Shown: positions 37,523 through 50,015, counted from the stretch's first letter. The stretch is 64,000 nucleotides of DNA from Streptococcus infantis SPAR10 (GCF_000279535.1 NZ_ALCH01000004.1:131501-195500); one strand, 5' to 3'. The notes: generated by a model from the sequence alone, not told the origin. Numbers and translations: made by a program.

Positions 37523-39215
37523 ATGGAGAAACTCATTTTAGACTCACCAAAGTCAGGTTCGAAACTCGTTTTGGAAACGCTCCGTGACCTAGGAATCGAT
37601 ACGATTTTTGGTTATCCAGGCGGGGCTGTATTGCCTTTATATGATGCTATTTATAATTTTAAAGGCATCCGCCATATTCTAGGTCGCCATGAACAGGGAT
37701 GTCTTCATGAAGCAGAAGGTTATGCTAAGTCAACAGGGAAACTTGGTGTCGCAGTCGTCACAAGTGGACCAGGAGCTACAAATGCCATTACGGGTATTGC
37801 AGATGCTATGAGCGACAGCGTTCCTCTTTTGGTTTTTACAGGTCAAGTGGCAAGAGCGGGTATCGGTAAAGATGCTTTCCAGGAAGCAGATATCGTCGGT
37901 ATTACCATGCCAATTACCAAATACAACTATCAGGTTCGTGAGACAGCAGATATTCCACGTGTGATTACAGAGGCTGTACATATTGCGACTACGGGTCGCC
38001 CAGGGCCAGTTGTTATTGACTTGCCAAAAGACGTTTCTGCTCTTGAAACGGATTTTGTCTATTCTTCAGAGATAGATTTACCAAGTTATCAACCAACTTT
38101 AGAGCCTAATGAGATGCAAATCAAGAAGATCTTGAAGCAACTCTCTAAGGCTAAGAAGCCAGTTTTGTTAGCTGGTGGTGGGATTAGCTATGCAGAGGCT
38201 GCAACAGAGTTGAATGAATTTGCAGAACGTTATCAAATTCCAGTTGTTACCAGTCTTTTGGGACAGGGAACAATTGCAACTAGTCATCCACTATTTTTGG
38301 GAATGGGTGGAATGCATGGTTCCTTTGCGGCTAATATTGCGATGACAGAAGCTGATTTTATGATTTCAATTGGTTGTCGTTTTGATGACCGTTTGACTGG
38401 TAATCCTAAGACATTTGCGAAGAATGCCAAAGTAGCGCATATTGATATCGATCCAGCAGAGATTGGTAAGATTATCGCTGTTGATATCCCAGTTGTTGGA
38501 GATGCTAAAAAGGCCTTGCAACAGTTACTAGCGGAGCCAATCGTTCGTAACAATACTGAAAAATGGATTGAAAAAGTTACCAAAGATAAGAATCGTGTTC
38601 GTTCTTATGATAAGAAGGAACGTGTCGTCCAACCACAAGCAGTTATTGAACGTATAGGCGAATTGACTAAGGGTGATGCCATTGTCGTAACTGACGTCGG
38701 ACAACACCAAATGTGGACAGCTCAATACTATCCATACCAAAACGAGCGTCAACTCGTAACTTCAGGTGGACTAGGAACCATGGGATTTGGAGTTCCTGCA
38801 GCCATTGGAGCAAAAATTGCTAATCCAGATAAGGAGGTCGTGCTCTTTGTCGGTGATGGTGGTTTCCAAATGACCAATCAGGAATTGGCAATCTTGAACA
38901 TCTACAAGATTCCAATCAAGGTCATCATGCTTAATAACCATTCACTTGGGATGGTTCGTCAGTGGCAAGAAGCCTTCTACGATGGTCGAACATCAGAGTC
39001 AGTCTTTGACAGCCTCCCAGATTTCCAATTGATGGCTCAAGCCTATGGAGTTAAGAATTATAAATTTGATAATCCTGAAACTTTAGAAAAGGATTTGGAA
39101 GTCATCTTGGAAGATGTACCAATGTTTATCGAAGTAGATATTTCTCGTAAAGAGCATGTTTTACCGATGGTACCAGCTGGTAAGAGTAATCATGAGATGT
39201 TGGGGGTGAAGTTTA

Positions 39216-39223
<8 letters not shown>
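37523..39223 (+). CDS. ilvB: Acetolactate synthase large subunit
   Basis: ThDP/FAD enzyme of Ile, Val and Leu synthesis. 566 residues: N-terminal TIFGYPGGAVLPLYDA with GRHEQGCLHEAEGYA (catalytic Glu), and the C-terminal ThDP motif VGDGGFQMTNQELA to IKVIMLNNHSLGMV. Length and partner ilvN mark it as the anabolic enzyme, not the catabolic AlsS. Overlaps ilvN by 8 bases. Confidence 0.97.
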
Positions 39224-40780
<1,557 letters not shown>

Positions 40781-40801
40781 TTTTTGAGAATAAAAATAGA
40801 A

Positions 40802-40836
40802 GGCGAGTTGGGGGGTACCTAACCCGCTTTTTATCT
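40802..40836 (+). terminator. Weak hairpin between ilvC and ilvA
   Basis: GCGAGTTGGG pairs imperfectly with CCTAACCCGC (one A-C mismatch), followed by TTTTTATC. It may partly terminate before ilvA. Confidence 0.55.
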
Positions 40837-40860
40837 TGAAAAAGAATCAAGGAGAAGATT

Positions 40861-42111
40861 ATGCTTAGTGCAAAAGATGTGGTGAAGGCCCACAAGGTTC
40901 TGAGTGGTGTAGTAGCCAATACACCACTTGACTACGATCATTATTTATCAGAAAAATACGGAGCTAAAATTTATCTCAAAAAAGAAAATGCTCAACGTGT
41001 TCGGTCGTTTAAGATTCGAGGAGCTTATTATGCGATTTCGCAATTGACTAAGGAAGAACGTGAGCGCGGAGTTGTCTGTGCGTCAGCGGGAAATCACGCT
41101 CAAGGTGTTGCCTACACTTGTAACGAGATGAAAATTCCTGCAACAATCTTTATGCCAATTACAACGCCTCAACAGAAAATTGGTCAGGTTCGTTTCTTTG
41201 GTGGAGATTTTGTAACTATCAAATTGGTAGGAGATACCTTTGATGCTTCGGCTAAGGCAGCTCAAGACTATACAGTTGCAGAAAATCGTACGTTTATTGA
41301 TCCCTTTGATGATCCCTATGTTCAAGCTGGTCAAGGAACAGTAGCTTATGAAATTTTAGAAGAAGCGCGAAAAGAGTCCATTGATTTTGATACTGTCTTG
41401 GTGCCTGTAGGAGGTGGAGGACTCATTGCAGGAGTTTCTACTTATATAAAGGAAACGAATCCTGCTATTGAAGTTCTAGGTGTAGAAGCCAACGGAGCTC
41501 GTTCCATGAAGGCAGCATTTGAGGCTGGAGGTCCGGTTAAACTCAAAGAAATTGATAAGTTTGCAGACGGGATTGCTGTGCAGAAGGTTGGACAATTGAC
41601 CTATGAAGCAACCCGTAAAAATGTTGAAACGCTTATCGGAGTGGATGAAGGTTTAATCTCTGAGACCTTGATAGATCTTTACTCTAAACAGGGGATTGTA
41701 GCTGAGCCTGCAGGTGCTGCTAGTGTGGCGGCCTTGGAAGTGCTGTCAGACTATATAAAAGGTAAGACTATTTGTTGTATCATCTCTGGAGGAAATAACG
41801 ATATCAACCGTATGCCAGAGATGGAAGAGCGTGCCTTGATTTACGATGGAATCAAGCATTACTTTGTGGTAAACTTCCCACAACGTCCAGGTGCACTTCG
41901 CGAGTTTGTAAATGATATTTTAGGACCGAATGACGATATCACACGTTTTGAGTATATTAAACGTGCCAGCAAGGGAACAGGACCAGTCTTAATCGGGATT
42001 GCTCTTGCTAACAAGCATGATTATGCGGGCTTGATTCACCGAATGGAGAAATTTGATCCGTCTTATATTAACTTGAATGGGAATGAAACTCTATATAATA
42101 TGCTTGTTTAA
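40861..42111 (+). CDS. ilvA: Threonine deaminase
   Basis: PLP enzyme making 2-oxobutanoate, the entry to isoleucine. 416 residues; PLP Lys51 in RSFKIRGAYYA, PLP phosphate loop VPVGGGGLIAG, and one C-terminal ACT-like regulatory domain (about 335-415, HYFVVNFPQRPGALREFVND), the shorter Gram-positive form. Completes the ilv cluster; ilvD and leu genes are not here. Confidence 0.96.
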   Translation: MLSAKDVVKAHKVLSGVVANTPLDYDHYLSEKYGAKIYLKKENAQRVRSFKIRGAYYAISQLTKEERERGVVCASAGNHAQGVAYTCNEMKIPATIFMPITTPQQKIGQVRFFGGDFVTIKLVGDTFDASAKAAQDYTVAENRTFIDPFDDPYVQAGQGTVAYEILEEARKESIDFDTVLVPVGGGGLIAGVSTYIKETNPAIEVLGVEANGARSMKAAFEAGGPVKLKEIDKFADGIAVQKVGQLTYEATRKNVETLIGVDEGLISETLIDLYSKQGIVAEPAGAASVAALEVLSDYIKGKTICCIISGGNNDINRMPEMEERALIYDGIKHYFVVNFPQRPGALREFVNDILGPNDDITRFEYIKRASKGTGPVLIGIALANKHDYAGLIHRMEKFDPSYINLNGNETLYNMLV

Positions 42112-42158
42112 TATCCTATAAAATTTTTATCATATCATTTGCCTAACCTATATACGAG

Positions 42159-42167
42159 TGCTATAAT
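42159..42167 (+). promoter_or_regulatory. Extended -10 promoter of the stomatin-like gene
   Basis: TG-C-TATAAT (TATAAT at 42162-42167), no clear -35. Confidence 0.65.
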
Positions 42168-42193
42168 GTAAGTGAAGAAAGGGGGAGATTCCC

Positions 42194-43090
42194 ATGGTTT
42201 TACAAGTTTTACTTGTTCTAGTGATTCTAATGCTTATTGTAGGAGCTATGTTAGTGAGCTCTGTTTATGTCGTTCGTCAACAGTCTGTTGCAATTATCGA
42301 ACGATTTGGTAAGTATCAAAAGTTAAGTAATAGTGGTATTCATCTACGGGCACCATTTGGCATTGACAAAATTGCAGCTCGTGTGCAGCTACGCCTTTTA
42401 CAAAGTGAGATCGTGGTTGAAACCAAAACCCAAGATAACGTTTTTGTGACTATGAATGTCGCAACTCAATACCGTGTAAATGAGTTAAACGTTACAGACG
42501 CTTACTATAAATTGATGAGACCTGAAGCTCAAATCAAATCTTATATTGAAGATGCATTGCGCTCATCTGTTCCTAAGTTAACTTTGGATGAATTGTTTGA
42601 GAAAAAAGATGAAATTGCATTAGAAGTTCAAAAACAAGTAGCGGAAGAAATGTCAACGTATGGGTATATTATCGTTAAGACGCTCATTACCAAAGTTGAG
42701 CCGGATGCAGAAGTCAAACAATCAATGAACGAGATTAATGCTGCCCAACGTAAGAGAGTGGCAGCTCAAGAATTGGCTGAAGCAGATAAAATTAAGATCG
42801 TTACAGCGGCAGAAGCTGAGGCAGAAAAAGATCGCCTCCATGGTGTGGGGATCGCAGAGCAGCGGAAAGCAATTGTTGATGGACTTGCTGATTCTATTAA
42901 AGAGTTAAAAGGAGCTAATGTCGAATTAACTGAAGAACAAATTATGTCAATCCTATTAACCAATCAGTATTTGGATACATTGAATAATTTTGCAGATAAA
43001 CAAGGAAATAATACAATATTCTTGCCAGCAAATCCTAATGGAGTTGAAGATATTCGAACCCATATATTATCAGCTTTGAAAGCTAAATAA
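42194..43090 (+). CDS. Stomatin/prohibitin-like SPFH membrane protein (QmcA-like)
   Basis: 298 residues: one N-terminal membrane helix (4-28), an SPFH domain (about 29-190; VYVVRQQSVAIIERFGKYQ), a long Ala/Glu-rich coiled coil (190-240) and a C-terminal tail. Such proteins organise membrane microdomains and often partner with an NfeD protein or FtsH; no NfeD gene is beside it. Distinct from the soluble SPFH protein at 18345. Starts after AAGGGGGAG. Confidence 0.9.
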   Translation: MVLQVLLVLVILMLIVGAMLVSSVYVVRQQSVAIIERFGKYQKLSNSGIHLRAPFGIDKIAARVQLRLLQSEIVVETKTQDNVFVTMNVATQYRVNELNVTDAYYKLMRPEAQIKSYIEDALRSSVPKLTLDELFEKKDEIALEVQKQVAEEMSTYGYIIVKTLITKVEPDAEVKQSMNEINAAQRKRVAAQELAEADKIKIVTAAEAEAEKDRLHGVGIAEQRKAIVDGLADSIKELKGANVELTEEQIMSILLTNQYLDTLNNFADKQGNNTIFLPANPNGVEDIRTHILSALKAK

Positions 43091-43133
43091 TTATAATCTT
43101 AACGCAATAACTTTATTAATATATGTGTTTCAA

Positions 43134-43162
43134 TTGACAAATACCATAAAAACATATAGAAT
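43134..43162 (+). promoter_or_regulatory. Promoter of the small HTH-like gene
   Basis: TTGACA (43134-43139), 17 bases, TAGAAT (43157-43162), giving it expression separate from the SPFH gene. Confidence 0.75.
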
Positions 43163-43195
43163 GAAGTTGCGTAAAGAAAAAAATAGGAGAATAAC

Positions 43196-43411
43196 ATGGC
43201 TAAGTCTAACTTTGAAAAAGTAGAAGCAGTTGTTAGCTGGGTTCGTGATAAGAAGATCACAGGGTATCGTATTTCTAAGGAAACGAATGCGCGTGAGATG
43301 TCTATCATTGCTTTGGCTCAAGGACGTGCAAAAGTTAAAAACATTTCCTTTGAAACAGCCCTCGGCTTAATTGATTTCTACAATAAAAATCATGAAAAAT
43401 TTGAAGATTAG
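43196..43411 (+). CDS. Small basic protein, possible helix-turn-helix
   Basis: 71 residues. ITGYRISKETNAREMSIIALAQGRAKVKNISFETALGLIDFY reads like an XRE/Cro-type helix-turn-helix (GYRISKETN as the first helix and turn). No partner operon; it sits between its own promoter and terminator. A small DNA-binding regulator is likely but unproven; targets unknown. Confidence 0.7.
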   Translation: MAKSNFEKVEAVVSWVRDKKITGYRISKETNAREMSIIALAQGRAKVKNISFETALGLIDFYNKNHEKFED

Positions 43412-43422
43412 TCTTTGGATAT

Positions 43423-43451
43423 AGGCAGGTTCGAAAAGAATCTGCCTTTTA
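43423..43451 (+). terminator. Terminator of the small HTH-like gene
   Basis: AGGCAGGTTC (43423-43432) with GAATCTGCCT (43438-43447), then T's. Confidence 0.85.
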
Positions 43452-43466
43452 ATTTTTTGGAATATA

Positions 43467-43492
43467 AAAAAGACTGCAATGACAGTCTTTTT
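43467..43492 (-). terminator. Terminator of the amino-acid ABC operon
   Basis: AAAAAGACTG (43467-43476) with CAGTCTTTTT (43483-43492), immediately after the ATPase stop on the minus strand. Confidence 0.85.
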
Positions 43493-43493
43493 C

Positions 43494-44234
43494 TTATCGA
43501 AGATAGCGTTGTAAAAATTCTCTTGTACGTTCTTCTTTGGGATTAGTAAATAGATCTTCTGGTTTGCCTTCTTCTGCAATGACACCCTTATCCATAAAGA
43601 TGACACGGTGTGATACATCGCGAGCAAATTCCATTTCGTGGGTTACGACGATCATGGTCAAACCTTCTTGAGCTAAATCTTGCATGATTTTGAGAACTTC
43701 ACCAACCATTTCAGGGTCAAGGGCTGATGTAGGCTCATCAAAGAGAATGGCATCAGGATTCATGGAAAGTGCACGAGCAATAGCGACACGCTGCTTTTGC
43801 CCACCAGAAAGTTGTTTAGGTTTGGCTTGCCAGTAACGTTCTCCCATGCCAACTTTTTCAAGGTTCTCTTTAGCGACTTTCTCTGCTTCTGAGCGATCAC
43901 GTTTGAGTACAGTTGTTTGGGCAACGATTGTATTTTCAAGCACGTTAAGGTTTTCAAAGAGGTTGAAGGACTGGAAGACCATTCCTAGTTTTTCTCGATA
44001 GTGAGTGAGGTTATAGCCTTTTTCGAGGACATTTTCACCGTGATAAAGGATTTTACCTTCAGTGGGTGTTTCAAGTAAGTTGATCGAACGTAGGAAGGTT
44101 GATTTACCACTACCGGAACTTCCAATGATGGAAATAACTTCTCCTTTATGGATAGTAAGGGAGATATCTTTTAGGACCTCGTTTTGTCCATAGGATTTTT
44201 TGAGGTGTTTGATTTCAAGAATGGGTTGATTCAT
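43494..44234 (-). CDS. Polar amino-acid ABC transporter ATPase (GlnQ-like)
   Basis: 246 residues: Walker [10 protein letters not shown], signature [15 protein letters not shown], Walker [14 protein letters not shown]-loop VTHEM. Belongs to the glutamine/polar amino acid importer class. One-base overlap with the upstream fusion gene. Substrate not determined. Confidence 0.94.
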   Translation of the reverse strand: MNQPILEIKHLKKSYGQNEVLKDISLTIHKGEVISIIGSSGSGKSTFLRSINLLETPTEGKILYHGENVLEKGYNLTHYREKLGMVFQSFNLFENLNVLENTIVAQTTVLKRDRSEAEKVAKENLEKVGMGERYWQAKPKQLSGGQKQRVAIARALSMNPDAILFDEPTSALDPEMVGEVLKIMQDLAQEGLTMIVVTHEMEFARDVSHRVIFMDKGVIAEEGKPEDLFTNPKEERTREFLQRYLR

Positions 44235-45799
44235 TATTTCAAATCCTCCGTTTGCATTTGGTTAGCACCTGTAGTGTAAGTATCCATATCCATCCGTTTT
44301 TCGATATAGCGTAGGATACGTGTCACTGTAAAGGTGAGTACAAAGTAGATAACTGCGATAATAGTAAAGGTTTGGAAGTACTGGTAAGTCTGTGTTGCTA
44401 CTGTATTTCCTGAGAAGTAAAGTTCTACAACAGAGATAACATTCAATACAGAAGTATCCTTGATGTTGATGACGAACTCATTACCAGTAGCAGGTAGGAT
44501 ATTTCGAACTACCTGAGGTAAAACAATCTTACGCATGGTTTGATTATGAGTCATACCAAGTGCAGTAGCTGCTTCAAATTGTCCCTTGTCAACAGCTAGG
44601 ATACCACCACGAACGATTTCGGTCATGTAGGCACCGGTATTGATAGAAACGATAAAGATAGCAGCGAGAGTACGGTCTAGGTTGATTCCGAAAGCCTGGG
44701 CAGTTCCATAGTAGATAACCATAGATTGTACAATCATAGGAGTTCCACGGAAAATTTCAATATAGATATTGAGAATCCAACCAACTATATTTTGAATGAC
44801 GTAGATAAATTGATTTTCAGACTGAGGGGCAGTACGGAACACGCCAATACCAAGTCCGATGATTAGACCGACAACAGTACCGATGATTGAAATTAAGAGA
44901 GTGATGCCGGCTCCTCGTAAGAGTTGTTGCCAGTTCTCAGATAGAATTTTTGCAACTTGAGAAAAGAAACTACTGCTGTTTTCTTCAGTAGTTGTAGCTT
45001 GAACAGGTTGCTCCTTAATCATACGATCCATTAGGGCAACTTGTTCATCCTTAGAAATGGTTTCGATGCTAGCATTGATTTGGCTGATACGTTCGTCATC
45101 CTTACGAAGACCGATAGCGATAGAGGTATCTTCTTCCCCGGTTTTAAAACCAGGTTCAGGCTGAATCATTTTGAACTTTGCATTTGCTGACTCAGCAGTT
45201 AGGGCTTCTGGTCGTTCAGAAACATAGGCGTCAATGACACCAGCTTCAAGAGCTTGACGCATTTGAGCGAAGTCTCCCATGGCAGTTTCTTTTTTAGCAC
45301 CTGGGATTTGTGCAATCAAGTCATAAAGGTAGACACCTTGTTGAGAAGTGATTTTCGCACCGTTAAAGTCATCCAAAGATTTAGCACTTGCGTAGGCAGA
45401 ATCTTTTTTGACAAGCAAAACTGGTTCGCTAGTGTAGTAACTGCTTGAAAAGGCAATTTCTTGTTTGCGTTCGGCAGTTGGACTCATACCTGCGATAATC
45501 ATGTCAATCTTACCAGAAGTAAGGGCAGGAACTAGACCTTCCCACTTTGTTTTAACAACCAAAGGTTCTTTACCTAAGTCCTTAGCGATTTTCTTGGCGA
45601 TTTGAATATCGTATCCGTTAGCATACTGGTTAGTCCCATCGATTTTGACAGCTCCATTGCTATCATCGTCCTGAGTCCAGTTAAAGGGAGCATATGCTGC
45701 TTCCATCCCGATGCGTAAATATTCATCGGCTTGGGCAACATTGACAAGTCCCAGCATCAGCAAGAGACTTGTGAAAATAGATAAGTATATTTTTCTCAT
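44234..45799 (-). CDS. Amino-acid ABC transporter substrate-binding/permease fusion
   Basis: 521 residues: signal peptide (1-24, ending AQA), a periplasmic-type binding domain (about 26-265; [15 protein letters not shown]), then a permease with about five helices (290-505) containing the EAA loop [17 protein letters not shown]. Fusion of binding protein and permease tethers the receptor and is common in lactic acid bacteria for Gln/Glu/Asn or Arg uptake. Promoter at 45842-45870. Confidence 0.93.
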   Translation of the reverse strand: MRKIYLSIFTSLLLMLGLVNVAQADEYLRIGMEAAYAPFNWTQDDDSNGAVKIDGTNQYANGYDIQIAKKIAKDLGKEPLVVKTKWEGLVPALTSGKIDMIIAGMSPTAERKQEIAFSSSYYTSEPVLLVKKDSAYASAKSLDDFNGAKITSQQGVYLYDLIAQIPGAKKETAMGDFAQMRQALEAGVIDAYVSERPEALTAESANAKFKMIQPEPGFKTGEEDTSIAIGLRKDDERISQINASIETISKDEQVALMDRMIKEQPVQATTTEENSSSFFSQVAKILSENWQQLLRGAGITLLISIIGTVVGLIIGLGIGVFRTAPQSENQFIYVIQNIVGWILNIYIEIFRGTPMIVQSMVIYYGTAQAFGINLDRTLAAIFIVSINTGAYMTEIVRGGILAVDKGQFEAATALGMTHNQTMRKIVLPQVVRNILPATGNEFVINIKDTSVLNVISVVELYFSGNTVATQTYQYFQTFTIIAVIYFVLTFTVTRILRYIEKRMDMDTYTTGANQMQTEDLK

Positions 45800-45841
45800 G
45801 ATTTCTCCTATTTCTAATCTATTAAAAAATAACTGTCTCCT

Positions 45842-45870
45842 ATTTTATCGAAAAAAACTCTATTTTTCAA
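45842..45870 (-). promoter_or_regulatory. Promoter of the amino-acid ABC operon
   Basis: Minus strand TTGAAA (45865-45870), 17 bases, TAAAAT (45842-45847). Confidence 0.75.
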
Positions 45871-45898
45871 TATAGGTAAGCCCTTACTTGAGAAAAAA

Positions 45899-45907
45899 TG
45901 ATATAAT
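45899..45907 (+). promoter_or_regulatory. Extended -10 promoter of the DUF2207 gene
   Basis: TG-A-TATAAT (TATAAT at 45902-45907), no good -35; the same pattern drives uppP at 47856-47864. Confidence 0.7.
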
Positions 45908-45937
45908 GATAGCAAAGATAAAAAGGGGGATTAGTTG

Positions 45938-47827
45938 ATGAAAAAAACTTTTTTCTTACTGGTGTTAGGCTTGTTTTGCCTTCTTCCACTCTCTGTTTTT
46001 GCCATTGATTTCAAGATAAACTCTTATCAAGGAGATTTGTATATTCATGCAGATAATACGGCAGAATTTAGACAAAAGATAGTTTATCAGTTTGAGGAGG
46101 ACTTTAAGGGCCAAATCGTGGGACTTGGACGTGCAGGTAAGATGCCTAGTGGATTTGACATTGATCCTCATCCAAAGGTTCAGGCTGCGAAAAACGGTGC
46201 TGAACTGACAGACGTTACTAGCGAAGTGACAGAAGAGGCGAATGGTTATACTGTGAAAGTCTACAATTCAGGTCAGGAGGGTGACATAGTTGAAGTTGAC
46301 CTTACATGGAATTTAAAAAATTTGCTTTTTCTATATGATGACATCGCTGAATTAAATTGGCAACCCTTAACAGATAGTTCAGAATCTATTGAAAAATTTG
46401 AGTTTCATGTGATGGGAGATAATGGGGCCGAAAAACTCTTTTTCCACACAGGGCAACTCTATAGAGATGGAAGGATTGAACAGAGTGGTCATGACTATAC
46501 TATTCGTTTAGACAATCTTCCGTCTAAGCGCGGAGTTGAGTTGCATGCCTACTGGCCTCGAACTGATTTTGCTAGCGCTACAGATCAGGGCTTAAAAGGA
46601 AATCGTTTAGAAGAGTTTAACAATATAGAAGAGTCGATTGTTAGAGAAAAAGATCAGAGTAAACAACTCGTTACTTGGGTATTTCCTTCAATACTTTCCA
46701 TCTCCTTGTTATTGAGTATCTGCTTCTATTATATCTATAGAAGAAAAACCACTCCCTCAGTCGAATATGCTAAAAATCATCGTCTCTATGAACCGCCGAT
46801 GGAATTAGAGCCTATGGTTTTATCAGAGACTGTCTACTCGACCTCCTTGGAGGAAGTGAGTCCTCTAACCAAAGGAGCAGGTAAATTCACCTTTGACCAA
46901 CTTATTCAAGCTACCTTGTTAGATGTGATTGACCGTGGGAATGTCTCTATTATTTCAGAGGGAGACGCAGTTGGTTTGAGGCTGGTAAAAGAAGATGGTT
47001 TATCAAGCTTTGAAAAAGACTGCCTAAATCTGGCCTTTTCAGGCAAAAAAGAAACCACTCTTTCCGATTTGTTCGCAGATTACAAGGTATCTGACAGTCT
47101 TTATCGTGGAGCCAAAGCTGCTGATGAAAAACGGATTCAAACAAAAGGTCGTAAGCTCAAATATTCTTTTGAAAGATCATTGAAAGAGATGCAAGAAGGG
47201 GTCAAGGACCGAGTCGCTTTCTTGGGACTCCCAGATTACTATCGTCCTTTAACTGGTGTGGAAAAGGCCTTGCAAGTGGGTATGGGACTTTCTACTATCC
47301 TACCTCTATTTATCGGATTTGGTTTGTTTTTGTACAGTTTAGATGTTCATGCTTATTTTTACCTCCCTTTGTCAGTACTTGGTTTTCTAGGTTTAGTTTT
47401 GGCTGTTTTCTATTATTGGAAGCTTCGACTAGATAATCGTGATGGTGTTCTAAATGAAGTAGGAGCGGAGGTCTATTATCTTTGGACGAGTTTTGAAAAT
47501 ATGTTACGTGAGATTGCACGACTGGATCAGGCTGAATTGGAAAGTATTGTTGTTTGGAATCGTCTATTAGTGTACGCAACTTTGTTTGGATATGCTGACA
47601 AGGTTAGTCATTTGATGAAGGTTCACCAGATCAAAGTTGAAAATCCAGATATCAATCTCTATGTAGCCTATGGTTGGCATAGTATATTTTACCATTCAAC
47701 AGCGCAAATGAGCCATTACGCCAGTGTCGCAAATACTGCAAGTACTTTTTCTGTATCATCCGGAAGCGGTAGCTCTGGGGGTGGTTTCTCAGGCGGTGGC
47801 GGCGGTGGAAGTGTCGGCGCTTTCTAA
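45938..47827 (+). CDS. DUF2207-family membrane protein
   Basis: 629 residues: signal peptide (1-22), extracytoplasmic beta-rich DUF2207 domain (about 24-240; typical YQGDLYIHADNTAEFRQ), membrane helix near 247-267, cytoplasmic region, two more helices near 450-495, and a Gly/Ser-rich C-terminus ending GGGGGSVGAF, a hallmark of the family. A TTG precedes the ATG; AAAGGGGG supports ATG 45938. Role unknown. Confidence 0.88.
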   Translation: MKKTFFLLVLGLFCLLPLSVFAIDFKINSYQGDLYIHADNTAEFRQKIVYQFEEDFKGQIVGLGRAGKMPSGFDIDPHPKVQAAKNGAELTDVTSEVTEEANGYTVKVYNSGQEGDIVEVDLTWNLKNLLFLYDDIAELNWQPLTDSSESIEKFEFHVMGDNGAEKLFFHTGQLYRDGRIEQSGHDYTIRLDNLPSKRGVELHAYWPRTDFASATDQGLKGNRLEEFNNIEESIVREKDQSKQLVTWVFPSILSISLLLSICFYYIYRRKTTPSVEYAKNHRLYEPPMELEPMVLSETVYSTSLEEVSPLTKGAGKFTFDQLIQATLLDVIDRGNVSIISEGDAVGLRLVKEDGLSSFEKDCLNLAFSGKKETTLSDLFADYKVSDSLYRGAKAADEKRIQTKGRKLKYSFERSLKEMQEGVKDRVAFLGLPDYYRPLTGVEKALQVGMGLSTILPLFIGFGLFLYSLDVHAYFYLPLSVLGFLGLVLAVFYYWKLRLDNRDGVLNEVGAEVYYLWTSFENMLREIARLDQAELESIVVWNRLLVYATLFGYADKVSHLMKVHQIKVENPDINLYVAYGWHSIFYHSTAQMSHYASVANTASTFSVSSGSGSSGGGFSGGGGGGSVGAF

Positions 47828-47855
47828 AGAAAACTAAACACATCCTTTAAAAGTA

Positions 47856-47864
47856 TGATATAAT
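47856..47864 (+). promoter_or_regulatory. Extended -10 promoter of uppP
   Basis: TG-A-TATAAT with TATAAT at 47859-47864, 26 bases before the start. Confidence 0.7.
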
Positions 47865-47889
47865 AGAGGATAGAAAAAAGGAGTAATCT

Positions 47890-48735
47890 ATGTATTTTTT
47901 TGAAATTTTAAAAGCTATCTTTTTTGGAATTGTTGAAGGGATTACGGAGTGGCTACCGATTTCAAGTACTGGTCACTTGATTTTAGCACAAGAGTTTATC
48001 CAGTTTAAAGATCAAAATGAAACTTTTATGTCTATGTTTAATGTCGTCATTCAACTGGGTGCTATTTTAGCCGTTATGGTTATCTACTTTAACAAGCTTA
48101 ATCCCTTTAAACCAGGCAAGGATAAAGTTCAAGTTCGTAGAACTTGGCAATTATGGTCCAAAGTATTTGTGGCTACACTTCCTTTATTAGCCGTTTTTAA
48201 ATTTGATGATTGGTTTGAAACCCATTTCTATAATAAAGTTTCAGTAGCCATTATGTTGATTGTTTATGGGGTTGCTTTCATTTATCTTGAAAAACGCAAC
48301 AAAGCACAAGCAATTGAGCCAACAGTAACTGAGCTAGATAAGTTACCTTATAAAACAGCCCTCTATATTGGTCTTTTCCAAGTCTTGGCCCTTTTACCAG
48401 GAACTAGCCGTTCAGGTGCGACTATCGTTGGTGGTTTGTTGAATGGGACTAGTCGTTCAGTGGTAACTGAGTTTACTTTCTATTTGGGTATTCCAGTGAT
48501 GTTTGGAGCCAGCGCTTTGAAGATTTTTAAATTCATCAAGGCTGGAGAAGTCTTGAGTTTTGGTCAATTCTTCTTGCTCTTGGTAGCAATGGTAGTGGCT
48601 TTTGCAGTCAGCATGGTTGCCATTCGTTTCTTGACCAGCTATGTCAAAAAACACGACTTTACAGTGTTTGGTAAATATCGTATTGTCCTTGGTAGTGTAT
48701 TACTACTTTATAGCTTCATTCGACTATTTGTATAA
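47890..48735 (+). CDS. uppP: Undecaprenyl-diphosphate phosphatase UppP (BacA)
   Basis: 281-residue membrane enzyme that recycles the lipid carrier of peptidoglycan and raises bacitracin tolerance. Both BacA signatures are present: [15 protein letters not shown] (17-31) and [13 protein letters not shown] (near 174). About eight helices. Preceded by AAAGGAG. Confidence 0.97.
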   Translation: MYFFEILKAIFFGIVEGITEWLPISSTGHLILAQEFIQFKDQNETFMSMFNVVIQLGAILAVMVIYFNKLNPFKPGKDKVQVRRTWQLWSKVFVATLPLLAVFKFDDWFETHFYNKVSVAIMLIVYGVAFIYLEKRNKAQAIEPTVTELDKLPYKTALYIGLFQVLALLPGTSRSGATIVGGLLNGTSRSVVTEFTFYLGIPVMFGASALKIFKFIKAGEVLSFGQFFLLLVAMVVAFAVSMVAIRFLTSYVKKHDFTVFGKYRIVLGSVLLLYSFIRLFV

Positions 48736-48738
48736 GAA

Positions 48739-48772
48739 AAAAACCTTGAAGGAAGAATCCTTCAAGGTTTTT
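48739..48772. terminator. Bidirectional terminator between uppP and dinB
   Basis: AAAAACCTTGAAGGA (48739-48753) with TCCTTCAAGGTTTTT (48758-48772). It overlaps the last codon of dinB. Confidence 0.88.
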
Positions 48773-49832
48773 AAAATCCAGTCACAGTGACTCCTAATAA
48801 ACGGACTCCCTTGTCTTTATCACTCAGTGTTTCATAGAGTTGGATAATGCTTTGAGCAATTTCTTCAGAGTCTTGTGTTTGTTGATTCAGTGTTTTTCGT
48901 TTTGTCAAAGTAGAAAAGTCGGCATAGCGGATTTTCAAAATGACGATCTTACCACTTTTTTCATATTTTTGAAGACTAAGAGCAACTTTTTCCGAAAGGA
49001 GAGTTAGCTCTTTTTTAATATCTTCATCTAGACTTAGAATCTTACTATAAGTTTTTTCCTTACCGATGGACTTACGGATACGATTCGATTTGACGGGAGA
49101 GTTATCTATACCTCGAGCCTTACGATATAGATCAAAGCCGAGTCTTCCGAAACGATCAATGAGAGTGATTTCAGAGATCTCTAAAAGGTCAGTACCTGTA
49201 TATACACCCATTTGATGGAGTTTTTCAACTGTTTTCTTGCCCACACCGTGGAATTTAGCAATATCCATTTGTTTGAGAAAATCTTCAGCTTCATCAGGAA
49301 GAATGACTGTCAAACCACGAGGTTTTTGATAGTCACTTGCCATTTTAGCTAAAAATTTATTGTATGATACACCAGCAGAAGCTGTTAATTGTAATTCATT
49401 CCAAATATCCTGCTGAATTAAACGAGCAATTTTAACAGCAGATTTGATACCAAGCTTGTTTTCAGTTACATCTAGATAAGCTTCGTCGATACTCATAGGT
49501 TCAATTTTATCCGTATATCGTTTAAAAATAGCTCGAATCTGTTGGCCAACAGTAGTATATTTTTCGTAGTTCCCAGAAATAAAAATAGCTTGAGGACAGC
49601 GTTCATAAGCTTCTTTAGAACTCATAGCTGAGTGAATGCCGAATGCTCTGGCTTCATAACTACAGGTTGAAACAACACCCCGACCACCTGTTTTCCTAGG
49701 GTCGCTACCAATAATAACGGGTTTGCCTTTAAGTTTAGGATTGTCACGAATTTCTACAGCAGCAAAAAAGGCATCCATGTCAATATGGATAATTTTACGG
49801 GATAAATCATTCATCAGTGGAAATATCAGCAT
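48771..49832 (-). CDS. dinB: DNA polymerase IV
   Basis: Y-family translesion polymerase. 353 residues: [14 protein letters not shown] (catalytic Asp), [22 protein letters not shown] (second catalytic Asp-Glu), helix-hairpin-helix [13 protein letters not shown], and the little-finger domain. No C-terminal clamp motif was checked. A Met six codons in (49814) is an alternative start. No LexA-type box noticed. Confidence 0.96.
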   Translation of the reverse strand: MLIFPLMNDLSRKIIHIDMDAFFAAVEIRDNPKLKGKPVIIGSDPRKTGGRGVVSTCSYEARAFGIHSAMSSKEAYERCPQAIFISGNYEKYTTVGQQIRAIFKRYTDKIEPMSIDEAYLDVTENKLGIKSAVKIARLIQQDIWNELQLTASAGVSYNKFLAKMASDYQKPRGLTVILPDEAEDFLKQMDIAKFHGVGKKTVEKLHQMGVYTGTDLLEISEITLIDRFGRLGFDLYRKARGIDNSPVKSNRIRKSIGKEKTYSKILSLDEDIKKELTLLSEKVALSLQKYEKSGKIVILKIRYADFSTLTKRKTLNQQTQDSEEIAQSIIQLYETLSDKDKGVRLLGVTVTGF

Positions 49833-49985
49833 GAAATGGCCTTTCTTTGGTAGTTTATCTAGCCTTATTATACCTTTTTTCTGAAAAAATAGGAAATAGC
49901 TAATTACTTTTCAAAAATATACTACAGTTTGCACTGAAATAACAACTGTATTATAAAAGAAAGTGTCTAAAAAGTGTGATTTCAC

Positions 49986-50015
49986 TTGTTGAAATCGTTT
50001 ACTGTGTGTTATACT
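49986..50015 (+). promoter_or_regulatory. pflB promoter with CcpA cre site
   Basis: TTGTTG (49986-49991), 18 bases, TATACT (50010-50015) with an extended TG. TGAAATCGTTTACT (49990-50003) matches the cre consensus TGWAANCGNTNWCA at 13 of 14 positions and fills the spacer, implying catabolite control. Confidence 0.8.
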
